This document shows, in pieces, positions 30,107 through 39,925 of a stretch of 64,000 nucleotides of DNA. How positions within the stretch are numbered: the first letter of the stretch is position 1; every line of letters begins with the position of its first letter. The notes beneath the pieces were generated by a model that saw nothing but the letters and a program-made list of their open reading frames with translations, was not told where the DNA came from and made no database searches. This DNA comes from Desulfovibrio desulfuricans DSM 642. GTDB taxonomy: Bacteria > Desulfobacterota > Desulfovibrionia > Desulfovibrionales > Desulfovibrionaceae. The stretch is from NCBI RefSeq assembly GCF_000420465.1, contig NZ_ATUZ01000011.1, positions 310,001-374,000 of the forward strand, written 5' to 3'. The position numbers were made by a program, and so were the translations under genes.

Positions 30107-30257
30107 CTGTCCGTTCCCGCCTGAATGTTGTGCAATGGCCTGTTGTCTTGGCTTGCCGAGCCGCGCCGTTCTTACCACGAGCGCCAGCTATCCTCCTGTC
30201 AGGCGTTCCCTTAGCTGGTTGGCGCAGGCGAGCGGCGGCAGGGGAACCCTGGGGAAT

Positions 30258-30872
30258 CTACTGTCCCGCAGGGCCGTTGCTGAATGATTTAACAAGCGGT
30301 TCCTTTTTTTGACCGTCGCGCACCTTTGCTGGCGGGCTTTGTCTGCCCATGGGCGTCAGGCGGAAGAACTGTCCGCGTGATGCGTTCTCCGTGTATCCCT
30401 GAAAAACCGTTCCCACGCGTTGCACATTGCCTTTAAGGTCAAGGGCGAGGCCGGTTTCCTGATTGATAAGCTTGTAGAATTCCCCTTTTTCAATGATCTT
30501 CCATCGCTGATTTTTGGCGCCATGCCAAGGGAATATGATGGTGGGAACGCCATTGTATTTTTTGCTTTCAGATGAATCCAGAACCATTGCCAGCTTGGGC
30601 GCAATAACTTTGTAGCTGTCGTTGCCGAGGTGCTCAAAGCGCCAGATGCCCGCCTGTTCGTTCTGCCCGAGTGTAACCCGCTCCCTCACTGTCATGCCGC
30701 TGGAAACTACTGCCAGATCGCTGTCTGCCATCTGAATGAGGTAGTCGCCATCCGCAATTACAGCGGCAAGGGCAACCTGCGGATGAATAAGGCAGGCGAT
30801 CAGCAGTATCGCCAGTCTGGAGCATGCGGCGAAGCCTGAAATTTTTTTCGTGACTCTCTGGATATTCTTCAT
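30258..30872 (-). CDS. Secreted ricin-type beta-trefoil lectin-like protein
   Basis: A 204-residue protein with a signal peptide (about 1-36, ending in VALA) and a beta-trefoil domain from 40 to 170. Repeats such as GIWRFEHLGNDSYKVIAPKL, NQRWKIIEKGEFYKLINQET and QFFRLTPMG carry the QxW-like pattern, with LDSSESKKYNG and LDLKGNVQRVG as the sugar-site loops. The Lys-rich C-terminus is probably disordered. It should be periplasmic or secreted and bind carbohydrate. Confidence 0.75.
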   Translation of the reverse strand: MKNIQRVTKKISGFAACSRLAILLIACLIHPQVALAAVIADGDYLIQMADSDLAVVSSGMTVRERVTLGQNEQAGIWRFEHLGNDSYKVIAPKLAMVLDSSESKKYNGVPTIIFPWHGAKNQRWKIIEKGEFYKLINQETGLALDLKGNVQRVGTVFQGYTENASRGQFFRLTPMGRQSPPAKVRDGQKKEPLVKSFSNGPAGQ

Positions 30873-31476
30873 GGGGTCTCATCACAGGGCAAGGTGCCGT
30901 TGTACATGGCTGCCTGCTGGCAGGAAGAAGGGCAAGGGAGCTGATCGTATCCAGCATTGGGCGCTCCAGGTATCTGTTTGGTATTTAGCTCAGTTTTAAT
31001 AAACGGGTCTAGCTATTTGTTGCAGATGTCCGCCAAGTTGTGCTGTCTGTGACGACACTTGCATGAATCATTTTTGTAATGCCATTGTCAAACTTCATTA
31101 ACAATTGTGTTCTGATTAAAAAAATAATTTATTCTTTATTGTACGCTGTTGTGGAAGAAATATTTGTCAATTTTATCGTTAGGTAGTCTATGTCGTGTCA
31201 AATTTTTTATAGTAAACATGAGAGTGTGGTATGATATCATGTTGTAAAGTGTAATTGAATGTGGAAGATGCGTAAGTGTTGTATTTGCAAAAGTGACTGC
31301 AGCTCTTGATCGGAAAATTTTTTTTTGGATAGCCGATACTTTCATATCGATTATGTTGCTGAAAATTTAGACAAATAATTAATAAAACTTTTTTATAATT
31401 TTATCATTTTCTATTTTAAATTTAAAAACTGCTTAAAACATGTTTTCAGATAAGATATTTTTTTAAAAAATACCCC
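30873..31476. other. AT-rich intergenic region
   Basis: No supported gene is seen. The region holds the promoters of the leftward ricin-type gene and rightward chemoreceptor gene. From 31080 it becomes strongly AT-rich, with long A and T runs. Confidence 0.5.
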
Positions 31477-31503
31477 TAAGCGTATATTTGCGATTGCCGA
31501 ATA
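31477..31503 (+). promoter_or_regulatory. Candidate sigma-28 (FliA) promoter of the chemoreceptor
   Basis: TAAGCGTA (31477-31484), exactly 11 bases, then GCCGAATA (31496-31503) resembles the flagellar sigma-28 consensus TAAAGTTT-N11-GCCGATAA. It lies about 78 bp before the ATG. Chemoreceptor genes are a usual target of FliA. Confidence 0.55.
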
Positions 31504-31580
31504 TATAATAATGCCGATTTTGTGAAGGCGAGTGAATGGTTCACGCTTTATGGTGCACACATAACAAGGAAGGAACGAAC

Positions 31581-33350
31581 ATGTCTAAAATTTCAACTAT
31601 GCAAAAATTGTTTGGGTTAAGTTTGTTGCTTTCATTATTTACAGTTGGCGTAGGAGTATTTGGCGTAAGGGAGTTAAGCAATATATCAAATGATGTTGAT
31701 GCGCTGTATTCAGTTCATATGCGAGGGCTTGATATAGCGCGATCCATAAACATCAGCGTACTGCGTATTGTTCGTGACGAAAAAAACCTCATCATAAGCA
31801 CAACGGACGAAGAAAACAAAAAACAGCTTAAATCGCTCGCGGATCAATACGCTGTTCTTGATAACTATCTTAAGGAAATAAAGAAATATTTTGTTTCAGC
31901 AGAGGGGCAAGCGCTCCTTTCAAAGATGTCTGGTGTGGTCAAGGAGTGGCGGGACGTTCACAATAAGACAGTAGAGTTGGGAAAAACCACAGACCCTGCC
32001 ATGAAGGCCAAGGCGCAAGCGATATCCTTAACTACAGGCAGAGAAAAAACGCGTAATCTTGCAGCAACGATTCAGGATGTTGTTGATACAAAGATTGCTT
32101 ATGCCCAGAAAGTCAGCCAGCAAAGCAAGGCGGATTTTGTACTGGCCAGAAATATTACCATGGCGGGGGTTGTGGTGTCCTTGCTGCTTGGCCTTGGCCT
32201 TGGCTACCTGCTTGCCCGCAATATGCTCCGCCAGCTTGGCGATGAACCTGCATCGCTTGCTGATCTTGCCCTGCGCATTGCTGGCGGCGACCTGAACGCG
32301 CAGTTTAACCCCGGGCGGAGTGAAATTGGCGTTTTTGGCGCCATGAAGCAGATGGTTGCAGCCCTCAAGGGAAAAATAGCCGAGGCTGATCAAAAGAGTC
32401 AGGAAGCCAGAGAAGAATCTGAACGCGCCCAGCAGGCCACCCTTGAGGCAGAAGCTGCACGAAAGCAGGCGGAGCGGGCCAAGGCTGATGGCATGCTGCA
32501 GGCGGCCCGGCAGCTTGAGGGCGTTGTTGAAATAGTCACCTCTGCATCAGAGGAGCTGTCTGCCCAGATTGAGCAGTCCAGCCGTGGTGCGGACGAACAG
32601 TCGAGCCGTGTGCGGGAAACAGCTACAGCTATGGAAGAAATGAATGCCACCGTGCTTGAAGTGGCAAAAAATGCGCAACAGGCGGCGGACGTTTCCAGTC
32701 AGGCGCAGAAACAGGCTCTTGAAGGCGCAAAAATAGTCAGTGATGCCGTCAAGGGCATAGAATCTGTGCATAACCAGTCGCTGTCCATCATGGAAGATAT
32801 GAACGCTCTGGGCCAGCAGGCAGAAGGTATCGGCCAGGTCATGAGTGTTATCGCCGATATTGCCGACCAGACAAACCTTCTGGCGCTCAATGCCGCCATT
32901 GAAGCTGCACGGGCCGGTGATGCCGGGCGCGGATTTGCCGTGGTTGCCGATGAAGTGCGCAAGCTTGCTGAAAAAACCATGACTGCAACGCAAGAGGTGG
33001 GGCAGGCCATCAGAGGTATTCAGGAAGGCACAAAAAAGAATATTGATAATGTGGATAACTCTGCAGAATCCATTGAAGAAGCCACAAAACTTTCAATCCG
33101 TTCCGGCGAATCGCTGAAGCAGATTCTGGAAAACGTGCACATGGTCAACGATCAGGTGCAGTCCATAGCCACGGCCAGCGAACAGCAGTCGGCAGCCAGC
33201 GAGGAGATCAATCATTCGGTGGAGCAGGTTGCCACAATTTCGTCAGAAACAGCGCAGGCCATGGAGCAGGCGGCAAAGGCGGTGGCGGATTTGGCGCAGC
33301 AATCTCAGGTGCTTCAGGGGCTTATCCGCGACATGAAAAATCAGGGTTAG
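31581..33350 (+). CDS. Methyl-accepting chemotaxis protein
   Basis: A 589-residue chemoreceptor. It has a first membrane segment at about 10-30, a periplasmic four-helix-bundle sensor (30-190), a second membrane segment at 190-212, then HAMP (212-265) and a long cytoplasmic helical hairpin. The tip motif is [17 protein letters not shown], which binds CheA and CheW. No CheR-docking pentapeptide is visible at the C-terminus. The ligand cannot be predicted. AAGGAAGGAAC precedes the ATG. Confidence 0.95.
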   Translation: MSKISTMQKLFGLSLLLSLFTVGVGVFGVRELSNISNDVDALYSVHMRGLDIARSINISVLRIVRDEKNLIISTTDEENKKQLKSLADQYAVLDNYLKEIKKYFVSAEGQALLSKMSGVVKEWRDVHNKTVELGKTTDPAMKAKAQAISLTTGREKTRNLAATIQDVVDTKIAYAQKVSQQSKADFVLARNITMAGVVVSLLLGLGLGYLLARNMLRQLGDEPASLADLALRIAGGDLNAQFNPGRSEIGVFGAMKQMVAALKGKIAEADQKSQEAREESERAQQATLEAEAARKQAERAKADGMLQAARQLEGVVEIVTSASEELSAQIEQSSRGADEQSSRVRETATAMEEMNATVLEVAKNAQQAADVSSQAQKQALEGAKIVSDAVKGIESVHNQSLSIMEDMNALGQQAEGIGQVMSVIADIADQTNLLALNAAIEAARAGDAGRGFAVVADEVRKLAEKTMTATQEVGQAIRGIQEGTKKNIDNVDNSAESIEEATKLSIRSGESLKQILENVHMVNDQVQSIATASEQQSAASEEINHSVEQVATISSETAQAMEQAAKAVADLAQQSQVLQGLIRDMKNQG

Positions 33351-33416
33351 CCAGATGCGCTGGCAGAAGGCCGCTCATCTGGCGCGGTCTTCTGCCTCGG
33401 CAAGGGATATGTGGTG

Positions 33417-34448
33417 CTACATCATTTCATTGAGGCCTTGCAGATGGATTTTTGATCCAGCCACAAGCAGCACATCGCCCGCCTGAACTACCGTGTCAGC
33501 CCTGGTTTTTTGCAAAATGGGGGTATCCTGGCTTTTAATGGCGAGGATGATAACATCGTGCGATTTGGTCAGGGCTGCTTCCGCCAGGCTTTTGCCCACA
33601 AGGGGCGATGTGTCCGAAACCAGAAATTCATCGAGCAGTACTTCATCGTTGGTGTTGCTGCGGTGCATGAAGGATTCAACCAGGGGCCGCTGAATGGCCT
33701 GGGCGATGGACTGTCCGCCGATCATGTGCGGCAGTATAACGCGGTTGGCCCCTGCGGTTTTGAGTTTGCTGATGTGGCGGTTGTCGCTGGCGCGTGAAAC
33801 AATGTAGAGATCGGGGTTCATGGCCCGGGCAGAGAGCACCACGTATACGTTGGCGGGATCGTTGGACATGGAAGCTACAAGGGCCTTTGCCCTGTCGAGT
33901 CCAACACGCAGCATGACGCTGTCTGATGTGGCATCGCCAAGCACAAGAAAATAGCCAGCACTCTCGATTTCTTCAGCTTTTTTGTCATCGGTTTCAACCA
34001 CCACCACGTCAACGCCGTCTGCGGCCAGTTCAGCGGCCACTACCCGGCCCACCAAACCGTAACCGCACAAAACGCAATGGCCGGTAAGTGCCGCAATTGC
34101 CTTGTCCACTCTGCGCCTCCGCATCATTTGAAATACGCGCCCTTCTGAAGCCAGTTGCACAAAATAACCAATGAGAAGCGCAAAATATACTACGCCAGAA
34201 ATAATAACAGCGCTGGTAAGCAGTTTTCCCTGATCGCTCAAGGGGTGTATTTCGCCGAATCCGATTGTTGAAAGGGTGATAAGCACCATGTAAAAACCGT
34301 CAAACAGCGACCAGCCTTCAACATATTTATACCCAAGGCTGCCAAGTATAAATATAACAAAGAGTACTGTGCCGTTGATCATCAGCGGCCAGAATATGCC
34401 CATGCGCTGTCTGATGCGCAATAATTTTATGTAGAGCTTCTTTTTCAA
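33417..34448 (-). CDS. Potassium channel with RCK (TrkA-N) domain
   Basis: A 343-residue ion channel. Two membrane helices (about 18-38 and 75-100) flank the pore with selectivity filter TLSTIGFGE. An RCK domain follows: GHCVLCGYGLVGRVVAAEL is the Rossmann nucleotide-binding loop, and the C-terminal TrkA-C subdomain ends LVAGSKIHLQGLNEMM. The filter has GFG in place of the usual GYG, found also in other prokaryotic K+ channels. It should form a ligand-gated MthK-like tetramer. Convergent with the chemoreceptor. Confidence 0.92.
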   Translation of the reverse strand: MKKKLYIKLLRIRQRMGIFWPLMINGTVLFVIFILGSLGYKYVEGWSLFDGFYMVLITLSTIGFGEIHPLSDQGKLLTSAVIISGVVYFALLIGYFVQLASEGRVFQMMRRRRVDKAIAALTGHCVLCGYGLVGRVVAAELAADGVDVVVVETDDKKAEEIESAGYFLVLGDATSDSVMLRVGLDRAKALVASMSNDPANVYVVLSARAMNPDLYIVSRASDNRHISKLKTAGANRVILPHMIGGQSIAQAIQRPLVESFMHRSNTNDEVLLDEFLVSDTSPLVGKSLAEAALTKSHDVIILAIKSQDTPILQKTRADTVVQAGDVLLVAGSKIHLQGLNEMM

Positions 34449-35442
34449 TCATTGCTCCATTGGTGAGCAGTCAAGCGCATCTTGCTGTGAGCTTGCTGTC
34501 GCAAGTGTGCTTACGCCACCTTCGGCAAGCATGTTTGATTTGCTTGTTGTGCTAAGCGATTTACGAGTGAATCCTCCAGAATTCAACAGAATATGGAGCA
34601 GATTTGAAATATTTTTGTCTTTTCATGAAAAGCCCAGAAAAAGCCCTGTGCAGCATGTCTATGGGCAGTTGTGTGGATCGCTTGGTCTGCGGATGGAAAA
34701 TTTATTGCAATGAACTCTTTTGTAGTGATTAATAACGCACAAAAGCAAATGATGATTTTTGGCTAATAGATTTAATATGCTGATATTTTTGGCTGTTAAC
34801 CAGGAGATTGTTGAAACTTTTCCGAGGGGGATTTTTTTTGACAAATCGGTTTTCTGTAGAATTAGATAGCGAAGTAGTTTGATTTAATATCTAAAGGCTT
34901 TGATGCTTGTTTGTTTGTGAATAAAAAAGACAATTAAATACGATTTTTGCATGTTACATTTTTGTTTTGAATTGTTTTATATTTATTTACGATAATTATG
35001 TTATTAAAAAAAATTAAATTGAATTATATCAGTAGGGAGCAGCAAGCTCTTAAATGACTAATTTTTGATATGATTTCTAGTTTTTATATTATATCTATGT
35101 ACATTGATGTAATTTTGTGTAATTTATTTCTTTCTTTGCTTGTCATGAAATGTAAAAAGCTGGGAGTTTATTTGTATTATGGCAGCCAATTGGGGCTATT
35201 TTTTATTTTTACAGTAGTAATGTGCGACAATTTGTGGCTGAAGCGCAAGGACCCCCTAAATATGGATGGGCATATTCTCTAAAAGCTATTTATATTGCCC
35301 TCCTTACGCTTCAAGCGCCCCGGTTTGATTGTGGTGTCTTTTTTCGTTTATTGGGTTGACACAAATTGCTTTATCGAAATAGTGTTAGTGCTGAATCCTT
35401 ATAGTTCAAAAGTTTTTTAACTTAATATATCGCGGAGTGAAG
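34449..35442. other. AT-rich intergenic region with the promoter of the MucR gene
   Basis: Nearly 1 kb without a supported gene. Two short rightward frames (34507-34713 and 35070-35282) lack convincing ribosome sites and look random. Near the right end, TTGACA (35356-35361) with ATAGTG 17 bp later is a good vegetative promoter for the downstream regulator. The AT richness recalls DNA bound by nucleoid proteins or left by an insertion. Confidence 0.5.
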
Positions 35443-35844
35443 ATGGACGATTTTTTGAAGGGTGCTTTGGAAATTTCCAAGGCTCAGGCTGGCGTCAGGG
35501 TTATGAGCGCGGAAGAAATTACGGCCTTTGTCCAAAAGGTTGCTGGCAGCATCAGGGCGGTTGCCATGGGCGAAGCCACTGGCGAGCCCGATTTTGATGG
35601 GGCTGTTCTTGAAGCCAGAAAATCGATCAAGGAAAAGAGCGTTACCTGCCTTGAGTGTGGTAAGAGCTTCAAGATTTTGACTAAACGTCACCTGGCTACA
35701 CACGGCCTCTCCACAGAAGAATATCTTGAAAAGTGGGGCTTTAAAAAGGGTACCCCGCTTGCCTGCAAGGCTTTGCAGCGTGAACGCCGCAAAAAAATGA
35801 ACGACATGAGGCTGTGGGAACGGAGAATGACCGCCAAGAAGTAA
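35443..35844 (+). CDS. MucR/Ros-family zinc-finger transcriptional regulator
   Basis: A 133-residue regulator. The conserved block VTCLECGKSFKILTKRHLAT followed by HGLSTEEYLEKWGFKKGTP has the Ros/MucR zinc finger (Cys-X2-Cys ... His-X-X-X-His) and the basic C-terminus that binds AT-rich DNA. MucR proteins control exopolysaccharide and motility genes in alphaproteobacteria and several copies are common in Desulfovibrio. ATG 35443 follows GCGGAG; GTG two codons earlier is possible. Confidence 0.9.
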   Translation: MDDFLKGALEISKAQAGVRVMSAEEITAFVQKVAGSIRAVAMGEATGEPDFDGAVLEARKSIKEKSVTCLECGKSFKILTKRHLATHGLSTEEYLEKWGFKKGTPLACKALQRERRKKMNDMRLWERRMTAKK

Positions 35845-35906
35845 TTCTGCGGTCTGTCTGTCAGCAGCCTTGTTTTTGCATTCTCCGCCTTTAGGGCAGG
35901 GGAAAG

Positions 35907-35938
35907 AAGCGGCCCACCTGTGGGCCGCTTCTGTTTGG
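35907..35938 (+). terminator. Terminator of the MucR-type gene
   Basis: AAGCGGCCCA (35907-35916) pairs exactly with 35921-35930 across CCTG and is followed by CTGTTT. Confidence 0.85.
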
Positions 35939-36054
35939 GACACCGGTTAGGTTTTTGCGGGCAGTTTTTGCATTTTTTTTGGTTTGGCGCATAATTGCCA
36001 AGGATTGCAGCACACCAAACTGCCGGGTTACCCCGGAAAAGGGCAAGGGCTTTC

Positions 36055-36744
36055 ATGAGCACAGCAGAAGCGCCGCGCCGCGCCATTTTTTTGGATCGCG
36101 ACGGCACCCTGAATCACGATACTGGCTATATTCACCGCAAGGAAGACTGGCAGTGGCTGCCGGGCGTGGTTGAAACCCTCAGGCGCTTTCATGCTGTAGG
36201 GTATCTGCTTGTGGTAGTGAGCAATCAGTCGGGGCTGGCGCGCGGCATGTTCAGCGAGGACGATCTGCACGCTCTGGAAGCATGGGTTAATGAAGATCTG
36301 GCGGCGCACAACGCCGTTATTGATGCGTGGTACTATTGCCCCCATCTGCCGGAGGTTACTGGCCCTTGCAACTGCCGCAAGCCAGAGCCGGGCCTCATCC
36401 TGCAAGCTGCCGCCGATTTGAATATTGATCTTGCGCGCTCCTGGATGATTGGCGACCGTGTGCGCGATATGGAGGCCGGGCTGGCCGCCGGGTGCAGTTG
36501 CGTGCTATTGCGCCCCCCGGTGGGCGCGTACGAAGATAACGTACCCGTGCCGGAAGGCGTAAAGGTGGTGCCGCATCTGCCTGCCGCCGGGGTGCATATT
36601 CTTGCGCCTGAGATGCGGGCGCACAGGCTCTCCCGCCTGCCTGGCGGCTGTGGCGCGCACTGTGGGGGAAAGCGCAGTTCCGATGGCTCCGGCCTCCCCG
36701 GCAGTGGCGGTTCTGGCTGTGAGGGCGGGCCTGACAAAGCATAA
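36055..36744 (+). CDS. gmhB: D-glycero-D-manno-heptose 1,7-bisphosphate 7-phosphatase
   Basis: A 229-residue HAD phosphatase in the ADP-heptose pathway for lipopolysaccharide core. Motif I is FLDRDGTLN (about 12-20), motif II VVSNQSG, the zinc-binding loop CPHL...CNCRKP, and motif III/IV GDRVRDMEAG. ATG 36055 was chosen just before the conserved start. After about residue 190 there is a Gly/Ser/Cys-rich tail (GGCGAHCGGKRSSDGSG) absent from typical 180-190-residue GmhB proteins. Confidence 0.92.
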   Translation: MSTAEAPRRAIFLDRDGTLNHDTGYIHRKEDWQWLPGVVETLRRFHAVGYLLVVVSNQSGLARGMFSEDDLHALEAWVNEDLAAHNAVIDAWYYCPHLPEVTGPCNCRKPEPGLILQAAADLNIDLARSWMIGDRVRDMEAGLAAGCSCVLLRPPVGAYEDNVPVPEGVKVVPHLPAAGVHILAPEMRAHRLSRLPGGCGAHCGGKRSSDGSGLPGSGGSGCEGGPDKA

Positions 36745-36797
36745 TTATTATGTACAGGCAGGCTGGCATTTTAGCCCTGCCGTGCCTGTAGATGCAC

Positions 36798-36853
36798 AAG
36801 GCCCCTGTCTGACAGAATCTGCGTTGGGTGCAGTTCTTTCAGGCAGGGGCCTT
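36798..36853. terminator. Long hairpin between gmhB and fliM (convergent)
   Basis: AAGGCCCCTG (36798-36807) pairs with 36844-36853, and inner segments CTGACAG...CTGC / GCAG...TTTCAG extend the stem imperfectly. It lies between convergent genes and is followed by TTTGCATT rightward, so it probably serves both. Confidence 0.75.
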
Positions 36854-36932
36854 TGCATTAAATTTTAATACGGGCAGCAGCGCCAGCTTTGCAGGCAACC
36901 GGGTGCCCGCCTTTGACGCGTGGCTGGTCGCA

Positions 36933-37913
36933 TCAGGTGTATTGCGGCTCGTTTTCCTTGATAATCTGAAAGGCCTTCATGGCCTTGATGGTGCCAGGCA
37001 GGCCCTGATACTTGGTCACCCCGGCGACCGTGCAGTTGAGCATGTCTTCGTGGTCGGTATCAAGCACGATAATGTCGCCCACCTGCATGCGCAGCAACTG
37101 GTTGCCAGTGATGGTGGTGCGGCCAAAATGCACCTTCATTTCCACTGGGGTTTCCAGCAGGCGCTCTTTAAGGCGCGCCACCCATGCGTGGTCAACTTCG
37201 AGGCGTTCGGTCTGAAAGCTCGCATGCAGCTTGGAACGAATGGGTTCAATGGTGGCGTAGGGCAAGCAGATGATCATGGAGCCGAGCGCCGTGTCCAGCT
37301 CAACTTCAAATGTGATGACCACCACAACATCGCTTGGGGGCACAATGGCGGCGAACTGCGGATTGATTTCGCTGCGCACCAGCTCAAGCTTTACGTCATG
37401 TACTGGCCGCCAGGATTCTTCCATGTTTTCCAGCGCGATTTTGACAATCTTGTCTACCACGGCCTGTTCAATGCGCGTGAATTCGCGGCCCTCAACCTTG
37501 GGCTGGGAGCCCGCGCCGCCAAACACGTTTTCCACCAAAGCAAATACCAGACGCGAATCAACAACCATGATGGCATTGCCGCGCAGGGGATCCATTTTGA
37601 AAATATTGATGGAGGTTGGCACCGGCAGCGAGCGCATGAACTCGCCGAACTTGGTCATATCAATGGATATGGGGTTCAGCTCCACGCGCTTGCGCACAGA
37701 GTTTGAAAGGGCGTTGGTGCAAAGCCGCGAAAAACGGTCGTTAACGATTTCAAGCACGGGCATGCGCCCGCGGATGATGCGATCCTGATTGGCAAGGTCA
37801 AAAGACACAATGCCGGAATCGTCTTCCTGCGTTTCCGTTTCGTTTTCGATTTCCCCGCCGGAAAGCCCGCGCAGCAGGGCATCAACTTCGTCTTGCGCCA
37901 GAACTTTGTTCAT
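36933..37913 (-). CDS. fliM: Flagellar motor switch protein FliM
   Basis: A 326-residue C-ring protein. The N-terminal CheY-binding peptide is AQDEVDALLRGL, the middle CheC-like domain contains the GGAG loop (VENVFGGAGS), and the C-terminal FliN-like domain is LETPVEMKVHFGRTTITGNQ. It sets the direction of flagellar rotation. ATG 37913 places the CheY-binding motif at the N-terminus as expected. It is not in a visible flagellar operon here; a chemoreceptor lies 4 kb away. Confidence 0.96.
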   Translation of the reverse strand: MNKVLAQDEVDALLRGLSGGEIENETETQEDDSGIVSFDLANQDRIIRGRMPVLEIVNDRFSRLCTNALSNSVRKRVELNPISIDMTKFGEFMRSLPVPTSINIFKMDPLRGNAIMVVDSRLVFALVENVFGGAGSQPKVEGREFTRIEQAVVDKIVKIALENMEESWRPVHDVKLELVRSEINPQFAAIVPPSDVVVVITFEVELDTALGSMIICLPYATIEPIRSKLHASFQTERLEVDHAWVARLKERLLETPVEMKVHFGRTTITGNQLLRMQVGDIIVLDTDHEDMLNCTVAGVTKYQGLPGTIKAMKAFQIIKENEPQYT

Positions 37914-38101
37914 ACCAGCCTCGGAACAGTCGTGAAAATGTGTGTTGCGGCGTGTTTTTCCGCACACGACCACGCAGATGGAATATGCAAGATAAAGGCC
38001 AGTTTGACAAGCCGTACAGCGCCTTTTGCCAGAGCAACCGCCGAAAACCAGAGGAGTGCGCCACGCTTGCCTTTACCGGGTCTGTCAGGCACTCTTGGCG
38101 C

Positions 38102-39925
38102 ATGTTTGTACGTCTTTTTTCGGCCAGTGACCATGCCCATGCAGACCCATGCGGCGCTGCTCCAGCCGCGCCAGCAGTGACTATTGCCGCAAGGCCGGGG
38201 CAAAGCCTTTCGCAGGCCATCTGGCTTTCGGGGCTGGTGCGCCCTTTGCCCCTGTGCGGCGGGCTTGGGCGTTGCGGGCGCTGCCGCGTGCGTTTTGTGC
38301 GCCATGCGCCGCCTTGCCTGCCTGCGGAGGAGGACGTTTTTTCCGCCCCGCAGCTGGAGGCTGGCTGGCGTCTGGCCTGCCGTCGTCAGGTGCCCGCCCC
38401 TGACACGTCTGCGGCGGGGGGCGCTGCCGCGCTTGATCTTGAGTTGCCGCCGGAGAATCTTGTTCTGCCTGCGGGAGCGCAAGCAACAGGGCATTCGTCC
38501 GGTCACGTCATAACGCCGCCGGATTTGGCTCTGGCTGTTGATCTTGGCACCACATCCCTGTGCTGGCGGGCGCTTGATATGCAGGGCCGGGCAGTGGCTG
38601 AGGGCCGTACGCTCAATCCTCAGGCCGGGGCCGGGGCGGATGTCATGTCGCGCCTTGCCGTGGCGCGCGCGCCAGAAGGGCGTGCCGTGCTGGCCGGGCT
38701 TGCCCGGCGGCAACTGCTGGGCATCATGGATTCGCTGGCGCAGTCGGGCGCGGGGCGGGTGACGCGGTTGTGTCTGGCTGCCAATACGGCCATGACGGAT
38801 ATTTTTCTTGATCGCGATGTGGAGGGCCTGTGCGCCGCTCCGTACAGGCTGGCGCACAGCGGCGATGAAACCGTTGCCCTGCCGGGTTTTCCACCTCTCT
38901 ATGTACCGCCGCTGCCCGCGCCCTTTGTGGGCGGCGACGTGAGCGCGGGGCTGGCCGCCCTGCTGGAGGCGGATGTTCCCCGGCCCTTTGTGCTGGCCGA
39001 CCTTGGCACCAACGGCGAACTTGCACTGGTAACCGAGACTGGACAGTTGTGGCTGACCAGCGTACCCCTTGGCCCGGCTCTGGAAGGTATTGGGCCTGAA
39101 TGCGGCCATCTGGCTGGCCCCGGTGTGGTAACGGGCTTTACGCTCACGCCCTTGGGGCTTGCTGCGCAGTTTTATGAAAGCGCGTCCCCGGATGCAGAAA
39201 ATGCAGCGGATGCGGCGCGTCACCATGCTGCGCAGGGCGCTGTTTGCCCCTGTCCTGCCTGCCAGAGCGCAAACGCGGGGCAGAACCCAGAAGGGCTTGC
39301 GGCAGGTCCTGCGGCTGGTGCTGGAGTTGGATCCTCGGGAGCTGTAGCGCGCGGCATAAGCGCCACAGGATATTTGTCCCTGCTGGCCTTGCTGCTGCGC
39401 GCGGGCGTTCTGCGCGATGACGGGCAGTTTGTGGCAAATCCGGTCATGCCATTGGCGCGCAAGCTGGCTGCCGGGCTGGAGCAACCCAATCCGGCAGGGG
39501 AACACCCGGCATCCGGCCTGCCCCGGTCAGGCGCGCGCCTGCGCCTGCCGCATGGCCTGTGGCTTGCCGCCGCTGATGTGGAGGCCCTGTTGCAGGTCAA
39601 GGCCGCCTTTGCTCTGGCTCTGGATGCGCTGCTGCGCGCGGCGGATATTCCTGCCAGCAATGTTGCGGCAGTACGTCTGGCTGGTACGCTGGGCGAATAT
39701 GTCAGGCCGGACGACCTTGAAACTCTGGGCTTTGTTCCCGCTGTTCTGGCCCCGCGCATCCACGCCGTGGGCAATACTGCGCTGGACGGAGCCGCGCTGC
39801 TTGCGCTGCACAGCAAAAAAATTCCGCCTTTGGCCCGCATGTGCCGCGAGGCCGTGGTGCTTCCCCTTGTAGACGAACCGAATTTTCACACCGATTATCT
39901 GCGCCGTATGCGCTTTGGAGTATAA
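38102..39925 (+). CDS. RACE-type ATP-dependent corrinoid reductive activator (ASKHA/DUF4445)
   Basis: A 607-residue protein. The N-terminal [2Fe-2S] ferredoxin-like domain has Cys-X5-Cys-X2-Cys in CGGLGRCGRC and a later Cys in LACRRQ. The C-terminal ASKHA ATPase has LALAVDLGTTSLCW, LADLGTNGELAL and NTALDGAALLAL. Such proteins (RamA, RACo) reduce inactive Co(II) corrinoid proteins to Co(I) using ATP. No methyltransferase or corrinoid protein gene is next to it. The start is uncertain; ATG 38102 was chosen because the upstream frame looks noncoding. Confidence 0.8.
   Translation: MFVRLFSASDHAHADPCGAAPAAPAVTIAARPGQSLSQAIWLSGLVRPLPLCGGLGRCGRCRVRFVRHAPPCLPAEEDVFSAPQLEAGWRLACRRQVPAPDTSAAGGAAALDLELPPENLVLPAGAQATGHSSGHVITPPDLALAVDLGTTSLCWRALDMQGRAVAEGRTLNPQAGAGADVMSRLAVARAPEGRAVLAGLARRQLLGIMDSLAQSGAGRVTRLCLAANTAMTDIFLDRDVEGLCAAPYRLAHSGDETVALPGFPPLYVPPLPAPFVGGDVSAGLAALLEADVPRPFVLADLGTNGELALVTETGQLWLTSVPLGPALEGIGPECGHLAGPGVVTGFTLTPLGLAAQFYESASPDAENAADAARHHAAQGAVCPCPACQSANAGQNPEGLAAGPAAGAGVGSSGAVARGISATGYLSLLALLLRAGVLRDDGQFVANPVMPLARKLAAGLEQPNPAGEHPASGLPRSGARLRLPHGLWLAAADVEALLQVKAAFALALDALLRAADIPASNVAAVRLAGTLGEYVRPDDLETLGFVPAVLAPRIHAVGNTALDGAALLALHSKKIPPLARMCREAVVLPLVDEPNFHTDYLRRMRFGV

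Noticed and set aside
34507..34713. 68-codon rightward frame
   Set aside because: No ribosome site or motif and atypical composition; considered chance.
35070..35282. 70-codon hydrophobic rightward frame
   Set aside because: Hydrophobicity is expected from AT-rich random sequence; no ribosome site.
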